Of a DNA stretch of 7,884 nt, positions 6,835 through 7,884 are shown piece after piece; position 1 is the stretch's first letter, and every line of letters begins with the position of its first letter. This DNA is from Burkholderiales bacterium RIFCSPHIGHO2_12_FULL_61_11 (lineage in GTDB: Bacteria; Pseudomonadota; Gammaproteobacteria; Burkholderiales; Burkholderiaceae_C). The notes under the pieces are model-generated. The model saw only the letters and a list, made by a program, of their open reading frames with translations, did no database searches and had not been told where the DNA came from. The position numbers were made by a program, and so were the translations under genes. The stretch covers positions 1-7,884 of the forward strand of contig MERZ01000105.1 of assembly GCA_001770785.1 (NCBI GenBank). Reading direction: 5' to 3'.

Positions 6835-7366
6835 ATGCCTGTCCCGATGTTGCGGTCATTCACCACTCGCGATGGTGAGAACCTGGCCCTGTATGACTGG
6901 CCCCTGAACGTACGGGACAGCGGAAATGGTCAGCAGATGCTGGCGCCGCGCGCGCTTGTATTGATCGCTTGTATTGATCGTGCACGGCTTGGGCAAGCAC
7001 GCTGGCCGCTACGATGCTGTGGCGCGCCAGTTGATCGGCTGGGGCTTCGCGGTGCGCGCCTATGACCAGCGCGGCCATGGCCAATCAGGCGGCGCGCGCG
7101 GTGTCTTGCCCAACGACACGACGCTGCTCGACGACTTGGCGGAGGTGGTGGACGACACACGACTGCACTGCCTGAGCCTGGCGCAGGGGGCCCCACGCTT
7201 CGGCTGGCGCAGCGCAACCCCTGCCCTTGATCCTTCTCGGGCACAGCCTGGGCGGCCTGATAGTGGGCCGTTTCGTGGCGCTCAAGATGCGACCGGTGGA
7301 GGGGCTGGTGATATCGTCGCCCGCGCTGGATGCGGGACTCGGCGTCGTCAAGAACTATCTCGCTGA
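6835..7366 (+). pseudogene. Broken alpha/beta hydrolase (lysophospholipase/monoacylglycerol-lipase-like)
   Basis: Three reading frames together encode the N-terminal part of a Hydrolase_4-type serine hydrolase. It begins in frame at ATG 6835 (MPVPMLRSFTTRDGENLALYDWPL) and runs to about 6967. A 13-bp tandem duplication (6955-6980) then shifts the frame. The next frame carries the oxyanion region IVHGLGKHAGRYD and the family motif YDQRGHGQSGGARG. A second shift between about 7173 and 7220 leads into a third frame with LILLGHSLGGL, whose nucleophile elbow GHSLG lies at 7239-7253, and VEGLVISSPALDAGL. Homology stops at about 7340-7370, where IS-type sequence begins. The C-terminal lid and the catalytic Asp and His are therefore missing. 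Removing one copy of the 13-bp unit restores RALVLIVHGLGKH. The intact ancestor was probably a lipid-ester hydrolase; the remnant cannot be functional. Confidence 0.87.
6955..6980. repeat. 13-bp tandem duplication that frameshifts the hydrolase
   Basis: CTTGTATTGATCG occurs twice head to tail (6955-6967 and 6968-6980). The period extends 2 bases to the left (6953-6954). Thirteen is 12+1, so the extra copy shifts the frame by one. With a single copy the protein reads ALVLIVHGLGK, the expected family sequence. Confidence 0.95.
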
Positions 7367-7722
7367 CCGCCTGCTCTGGCGGCCTCTGCAACGGTCGTCT
7401 CCGATGGCCTGGCCTGCTTCGCCGCAGTCACCAAGGCCGGCTGCATTCACGAACCGGAAGTTGGCGGCAAGAAGCGCAAGACTACCGACTTGTCCTGCTT
7501 CCAGTGGGTCAACACGATGCTGGGGAATCTCAAGACGGCGGCCAGCGGTACCTATCACGCATTTGCTTTCGGCAAGTATGGCTACCGATACTTGGCCGAG
7601 GCTCAGTATCGGTTCAACCGACGCTTCGATCTCTTTGTCACCCTGCCACTTCTGTTGCGTGCCGCCGTTGCTACCGGCAGCGCACCGAGCCATGGCTTCG
7701 GCTGGCTGAATCTCAGCGCTAA
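7367..7722 (+). mobile_element. C-terminal remnant of an IS1595-family (ISXO2-like) transposase, frameshifted
   Basis: Only the C-terminal third or so of a DDE transposase remains. In one frame it reads ALAASATVVSDGLACF, then FQWVNTMLGNLKTA, SGTYHAF, and KYGYRYLAEAQYRFNRRFDL, a set typical of ISXO2-like (IS1595) transposases. The Asp of VVSDG and the Asn of WVN are likely catalytic-core residues. The expected C-terminal end, TEPWLRLAESQR followed by TAA at 7720-7722, is in a different frame, so a frameshift lies near 7670-7682. No start, N-terminal zinc-ribbon part or left terminal repeat is present. The left boundary, where it joins the hydrolase pseudogene, can only be placed at about 7345-7391. 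The right terminal repeat cannot be identified with confidence. The element is dead. Confidence 0.85.
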
Positions 7723-7834
7723 TCAGGAAAGGGTATGGATTCGAGCATTTGATCGTTTTTGGCTGGTAAGTGTTTTCGCCTTGCGGATGCTGCAGGTCGA
7801 TCTTGGAGACAGGTTCAGTTTCGTCAATTCGCTA

Positions 7835-7863
7835 TTTAGATGCGAATGGTTCTCGTTTACAAT
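7835..7863 (+). promoter_or_regulatory. Probable promoter reading out of the right edge
   Basis: A 10 box TACAAT (7858-7863) and a 35 box TTTAGA (7835-7840, 4 of 6 matches to TTGACA) are separated by 17 bp. The predicted start is near 7870 and the controlled gene would lie beyond the window. A Fur-box-like dyad fills the spacer. Confidence 0.5.
7842..7860. promoter_or_regulatory. Fur-box-like operator
   Basis: GCGAATGGTTCTCGTTTAC matches the 19-bp Fur consensus (GATAATGATAATCATTATC) at 11 of 19 positions, with the core AATG.TT.TC.TT preserved. It covers the spacer and the first bases of the 10 box of the promoter at 7835-7863, where bound Fe-Fur would block RNA polymerase. The Fur assignment comes from consensus matching by eye. 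Confidence 0.55.
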
Positions 7864-7884
7864 TAGTTCGCATGAAGATTGAAC

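Larger units (their letters stand above)
7723..7884. other. Non-coding tail after the IS remnant
   Basis: No gene is supported here. A frame left open from the transposase remnant runs to 7882, but beyond about 7680 it has no recognisable protein character. The part from 7835 holds the promoter and Fur-like site. An ATG at 7872 (followed by AAG ATT GAA) lacks a ribosome site and is too close to the edge to call. Confidence 0.5.

Noticed and set aside
7330..7709. Overlapping open frames spanning the hydrolase/IS junction (for example 7227-7709)
   Set aside because: Only the first part (to about 7365) has hydrolase sequence; the rest is the transposase remnant read in a wrong frame.
1..7884. 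CRISPR arrays, tRNA or rRNA genes, riboswitches, or defence-system genes
   Set aside because: No spaced repeats, no tRNA-like or rRNA sequence and no such protein families were recognised anywhere in the window.

Overview
The window comes from a GC-rich betaproteobacterial chromosome. The phosphatidylserine decarboxylase, the CueR/CopA pair and the codon usage all resemble Burkholderiales, most likely Comamonadaceae (Polaromonas/Rhodoferax/Variovorax-like). That placement rests on family resemblance from memory, not on a search.

Layout from left to right. (1) 2-958, +: the 3' part of a two-SIS-domain, GlmS/NagB-II-like sugar-phosphate enzyme, cut by the window edge. (2) 1055-4327: a compact copper-homeostasis module. 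On the minus strand, copA (Cu+-exporting P1B ATPase) is followed by cueR (Cu+-responsive MerR-type regulator), the two overlapping by 4 bp (ATGA). A small CopZ-like copper-binding protein is transcribed divergently on the plus strand. Two mirror-image MerR-type promoters (35 and 10 boxes separated by 19 bp) lie in the 211-bp gap between copA and copZ, so CueR probably switches on both arms at once, including its own gene. (3) 4399-6768, +: psd, then an M20-family metallodipeptidase 24 bp downstream, probably co-transcribed. (4) 6835-7722, +: a decaying region. An alpha/beta-hydrolase (lysophospholipase-like) gene has been broken by a 13-bp tandem duplication and a second frameshift, and its 3' end is fused to the C-terminal remnant of an IS1595/ISXO2-type transposase, itself frameshifted. 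(5) 7723-7884: no gene. At its end is a probable Fur-controlled promoter (35/10 boxes with a Fur-box-like dyad in the spacer) firing rightwards out of the window, suggesting an iron-regulated gene just beyond the edge.

How the parts work together: the copper module is a self-contained circuit of sensor, exporter and cytosolic chaperone. psd completes phosphatidylethanolamine synthesis at the membrane. I see no sign of an undescribed defence or mobile system. The most informative non-coding signals are the mirrored CueR promoters, the 13-bp inactivating duplication, the hydrolase/IS fusion and the Fur-type promoter at the right edge.
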